From Mycobacterium sp. 1554424.7 (GTDB lineage: Bacteria > Actinomycetota > Actinomycetes > Mycobacteriales > Mycobacteriaceae): 64,000 bases of DNA. This document shows, in pieces, positions 61,070 through 64,000 of this stretch. Position numbers and translations under genes: made by a program. Position 1 is the stretch's first letter, and each line of letters begins with the position of its first letter. Location: positions 1-64,000 of the forward strand of contig NZ_LZSE01000097.1 in assembly GCF_001665295.1 (NCBI RefSeq), in the 5' to 3' direction. The notes under the pieces were generated by a model, which did no database searches, was not told where the DNA came from, and saw only the letters and a program-made list of their open reading frames with translations.

Positions 61070-62149
61070 ATGGTTCCGCGATTCTTCTGGTTTCTGCCCA
61101 CCACCGGTGACAGCCGCTCGATCGTCGGTGGGTCGCACGCGTCGTCCAACCGCGCCATTCCTAACGGGTTTCGTGCCCCCAGCCGCCGCTATCTGGCCGA
61201 GGTGGCCCGCGCCGCCGACCGGCTTGGCTATGAGGGCGTGCTGACGCCGACCGGAACGTGGTGTGAAGACGCGTGGCTGACCTCAGCCGCGTTGTTGGCC
61301 GAAACCGAGCGGCTGAAGTTCCTGGTGGCATTCCGTCCCGGATTGGTGCCGCCGACGCTGGCCGCGCAGCAGGCGGCGACGCTGCAGCGGTTTTCCGAAG
61401 GCCGGGTGCTGCTCAACGTCGTCAGCGGCGGCGACGACGCCGAACAACGCCGCTTCGGTGACTGGCTCGGCCACGACGAGCGCTACGCCCGCACCGCCGA
61501 GTTCCTGCAGATCGTGACCTCGGTGTGGACACAGGAGTCGGTGGATTTCACCGGCCAGTACTACACCGTCGCCGACGCCCGGGTGTCGGCCCCGCCGAAC
61601 CCGTTGCCCGAGATCTACTTTGGCGGTTCCTCGGCCGCGGCTCTTCCCATCGCGGCCGAGTTCGCCGACGTGTATCTGACCTGGGGCGAGCCGCCGCGCG
61701 CGGCCACAGCCAAGATCGAGCGGGTGCGCGAGCAGGCCGCCGCCGTTGGCCGCAAGGTTCGGTTCGGGATCCGGCTGCACACCATCAGCCGCGACACCTC
61801 GGCAGCGGCGTGGGCCGTTGCCAACGAGATGCTGGCCGACCTCAACGAGGAGCAAATCGCGAAAGCCACGGCGCTGCATGCCAAGTCGGAATCCGAAGGG
61901 CAGCGGCGAATGACCGAGCTGCACGGCGGGCGGGTCGACAAGCTGGAGATCTACCCGAACCTGTGGGCCGGCGTGGGCCTGGTCCGTGGCGGCGCCGGCA
62001 CCGCGCTGGTCGGCAGCCACGAGGAGGTCGCGAACCTGATCTCCGAATACCACTCGCTGGGCTTCGACGAATTCATACTCTCGGGCTACCCCCACCTGGA
62101 GGAGGCGTACTGGTTCGCCGAAGGCGTCCTGCCGCTGCTGTCCCAGTAG
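61070..62149 (+). CDS. ssuD: FMNH2-dependent alkanesulfonate monooxygenase (LLM family)
   Basis: 359 residues: FFWFLPTTGDSRSIVGG, then RRYLAEVARAADRLGYEGVLTPTGTWCED and VSGGDDAEQRRFGDWLGHDER, all SsuD hallmarks. It cleaves C-S bonds of sulfonates, freeing sulfite. The mRNA may be leaderless: TAGCGT ends nine bases before the ATG. Together with the ABC importer it makes a sulfonate route. Confidence 0.9.
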   Translation: MVPRFFWFLPTTGDSRSIVGGSHASSNRAIPNGFRAPSRRYLAEVARAADRLGYEGVLTPTGTWCEDAWLTSAALLAETERLKFLVAFRPGLVPPTLAAQQAATLQRFSEGRVLLNVVSGGDDAEQRRFGDWLGHDERYARTAEFLQIVTSVWTQESVDFTGQYYTVADARVSAPPNPLPEIYFGGSSAAALPIAAEFADVYLTWGEPPRAATAKIERVREQAAAVGRKVRFGIRLHTISRDTSAAAWAVANEMLADLNEEQIAKATALHAKSESEGQRRMTELHGGRVDKLEIYPNLWAGVGLVRGGAGTALVGSHEEVANLISEYHSLGFDEFILSGYPHLEEAYWFAEGVLPLLSQ

Positions 62150-62433
62150 GGGGTTGCGATCGCGATGATTTCAGCGGATCCGCCATCCGCCGGACGGCCG
62201 CGGCGCGGCTCGGAGCTGGGCGTTGAGCGGGCGGGAAATCCACGAGTTCCGGAGCCGTGAGGCCCGAACGGGGTCGTCAGCCGCCTGGAGAACATGACCC
62301 GGCGGAATCCACCGCATCGTCGAGCGGTTATTCCAGCCGTCGGTGCGATCCGGGAGTGGCCGCCATGGCGGAGTCGGCTTCGCCGAATCCAGTCGGCAAA
62401 GTGGTGATATCCGTGAGGAAGGCAGGTCGTGTG

Positions 62434-63600
62434 ATGCCTGGTTTGTCGAGCCCCGTTCACCTGGCCGTGGCGCTGGACGGCGCCGGGTGGCACCCCGGCG
62501 CATGGCGCGAACCCGACGCCCGACCGGGCGAGCTGTTCGACGCCGCCTACTGGGCCGATCTGGTCGCCGAGGCCGAGCGCGGATCCCTGGACTTCGTGAC
62601 CATCGAGGATTCCCTGGCGATCCAATCCGATGACCCCTTCGAGCCCGACGACCGAACCGACCGCGTTCGCGGCCGGCTGGACGCGGTGCTCATCGCGGCA
62701 CGGATCGCGCCCCGCACCCAGCACATCGGTCTGGTGCCGACGGCGGTCGTCACCCACACCGAGCCATTCCACCTGTCAAAGTCGATCGCCACTCTTGACT
62801 ACGTCAGCACCGGCCGGGCCGGCGTCCGGGTCCAGGTCTCGGCGCGGGCCGACGTGGCAGCGCACTTCGGGCGCCGCGAGCTGCCCGCCGAGATCGCCCA
62901 CCACTTCGCCGAGGCGGCGGATTACGTTGAGGTGCTGCGTCGTTTGTGGGACAGCTGGGAGGACGACGCCGAGATCCGCGATGTAAGCACCGGACGCTTC
63001 ATCGACCGGCAGAAGCTGCACTACATCGACTTCGAGGGGCGTTGGTTCTCCGTCAAAGGGCCTTCGATCACACCCCGCCCGCCCCAGGGCCAACCGATCG
63101 TCGCGGCCCTGGGCCACGGCGGAGCGTCCTACGACCTGATCGCCGGCAGCGCCGACGTCGGCTTCGTCACGCCGCACGACGCCACGCAGGCGGCCGGGAT
63201 CGCCGAAGACATCTCCACACGACAACGGGCCATCGGTCGACGTGGTGACTGGGTGCACGTCTTCGCCGATCTGGTCGTCTTCGCCGATCACAGCGCGGAG
63301 GCGGCACGGGCGCGACGGCGTCGGCTCGACGAGGTTGCCGGCGCCGAATACCGCAGCGACGCAAAGGTGTTCGCGGGGACGCCGCAGGAGCTCGCCGACG
63401 TGCTGGGGGAGTGGCACGCCGCCGGGCTCTCGGGATTTCGTCTGCGCCCCGCCGCGCTGCCGCACGACCTTGTTCAGATCACCGACGGCCTGGTGCCCGA
63501 GTTGCGCCGACGGGGCCTGTTTCGCACGGCCTACGAGGCAAACACGCTGCGGGGGTTACTCGGGTTGGGCCGCCCCGCCAACCGCTACGCCGTCGCCTGA
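62434..63600 (+). CDS. LLM monooxygenase, NtaA/SnaA/DszA type
   Basis: 388 residues from ATG 62434, with GAGGAAGG upstream. VHLAVALDGAGWHPGAWREPDARPGELFDAAYW begins the family, FVTIEDSLAI and LGHGGASYDLI are further blocks. FMNH2-dependent attack on sulfones, nitrilotriacetate and similar compounds is known for relatives. Substrate unknown. Confidence 0.8.
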   Translation: MPGLSSPVHLAVALDGAGWHPGAWREPDARPGELFDAAYWADLVAEAERGSLDFVTIEDSLAIQSDDPFEPDDRTDRVRGRLDAVLIAARIAPRTQHIGLVPTAVVTHTEPFHLSKSIATLDYVSTGRAGVRVQVSARADVAAHFGRRELPAEIAHHFAEAADYVEVLRRLWDSWEDDAEIRDVSTGRFIDRQKLHYIDFEGRWFSVKGPSITPRPPQGQPIVAALGHGGASYDLIAGSADVGFVTPHDATQAAGIAEDISTRQRAIGRRGDWVHVFADLVVFADHSAEAARARRRRLDEVAGAEYRSDAKVFAGTPQELADVLGEWHAAGLSGFRLRPAALPHDLVQITDGLVPELRRRGLFRTAYEANTLRGLLGLGRPANRYAVA

Positions 63601-63618
63601 CGCACTCGAGGAACACCA

Positions 63619-64000
63619 ATGACCAAGCCGATCAAGCAAATTCACCTGGCCGCGCACTTCCCGGGGGTGAACAACACCACGGTGTGGAGCGACCCGGCGG
63701 CCGGCAGCCACATCGAGTTCGGTTCGTTTGCGCAATTCGCCCAGACGGCCGAGCGCGGCAAATTCGACTTCCTGTTCCTCGCCGAGGGGCTGCGGTTGCG
63801 TGAGCAGAACGGCCAGATCTACGACCTCGACGTCGTCGGGCGGCCCGACACCTTCACGGTGTTGGCCGCGCTGGCGGCGGTCACCGACCGGATCGGCCTG
63901 ACCGGCACGATCAATTCCACATTCAACGAGCCCTACGAGGTGGCCCGGCAGTTCGCGTCCTTGGACCACCTCTCCGGTGGCCGCGCGGCGTGGAACGTCG
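63619..64000 (+). CDS. LLM monooxygenase, NtaA/DszA type (partial, runs off the window)
   Basis: The first 127 codons: MTKPIKQIHLAAHFPGVNNTTVWSDPAAGSHIEFGSF, typical for the NtaA/SnaA/DszA family. It starts 19 bases after the previous LLM gene, so it is in the same operon. The 3' end is outside the window. Confidence 0.83.
   Translation, partial: MTKPIKQIHLAAHFPGVNNTTVWSDPAAGSHIEFGSFAQFAQTAERGKFDFLFLAEGLRLREQNGQIYDLDVVGRPDTFTVLAALAAVTDRIGLTGTINSTFNEPYEVARQFASLDHLSGGRAAWNV

Overview
The window looks like chromosome of a nontuberculous, probably slow-growing Mycobacterium. The evidence is high G+C, the conserved order ponA1 - GT-C transferase - DJ-1 protein - rpsF - ssb - rpsR - rplI - dnaB (the Rv0050 to Rv0058 order of M. 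tuberculosis), a cyclopropane mycolic acid synthase, a WS/DGAT acyltransferase, and many F420-type and P450-type oxidoreductases. No tRNA, rRNA, CRISPR array or complete insertion sequence was seen. The species is not determined.

Layout. 1-10.3 kb is the conserved core. The cytoplasmic N-terminal tail of PonA1 lies inverted on the minus strand at the left edge. DnaB carries two inteins of different mechanistic classes. 10.3-14 kb holds accessory genes: a cNMP-fold protein, a phosphoesterase, a broken XRE regulator, a DDN-like protein and an epoxide-hydrolase-like protein. 13.1-23.3 kb is a catabolic cluster: zinc alcohol dehydrogenase, ferredoxin, tandem CoA-transferase, TetR, P450, amidohydrolase, aldehyde dehydrogenase and a second CoA-transferase. 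Three copies of a near-palindrome, TCAAGTGnCACTTGA-like, mark its three promoter regions. 23.3-36.3 kb holds a truncated molybdopterin oxidoreductase, a DUF2786 protein, a GH76 mannanase-like protein and a phospholipase C-like protein, a Rieske oxygenase with its TetR, two paralogous membrane GGDEF proteins around a phospholipase D, and a PAQR/hemolysin III protein. 36.3-44 kb has an LLM oxidoreductase, a metal-dependent hydrolase/ferredoxin/reductase operon, a DDN-like protein, an RsbW-like kinase, WS/DGAT and a mycolate cyclopropane synthase. 44-54.6 kb has a hemerythrin, NUDIX, a catalase remnant, a large PLP decarboxylase, PadR with a small operon, and a frameshifted MFS transporter. 54.8-64 kb is organosulfur-related: a complete ABC importer (ATPase, lipoprotein, permease), SsuD and two DszA/NtaA-type LLM monooxygenases, the last cut by the window edge.

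How the genes fit together. The 13-23 kb cluster reads as a route from an inert substrate through an alcohol and an aldehyde to an acid and its CoA thioester, under one TetR. The substrate is not evident. The right end reads as uptake and FMNH2-dependent desulfonation of sulfonates. Six broken or truncated genes (molybdopterin enzyme, catalase, SnoaL, XRE, MFS, ponA1 tail) point to reshuffling between the conserved blocks, or in some cases to assembly faults.
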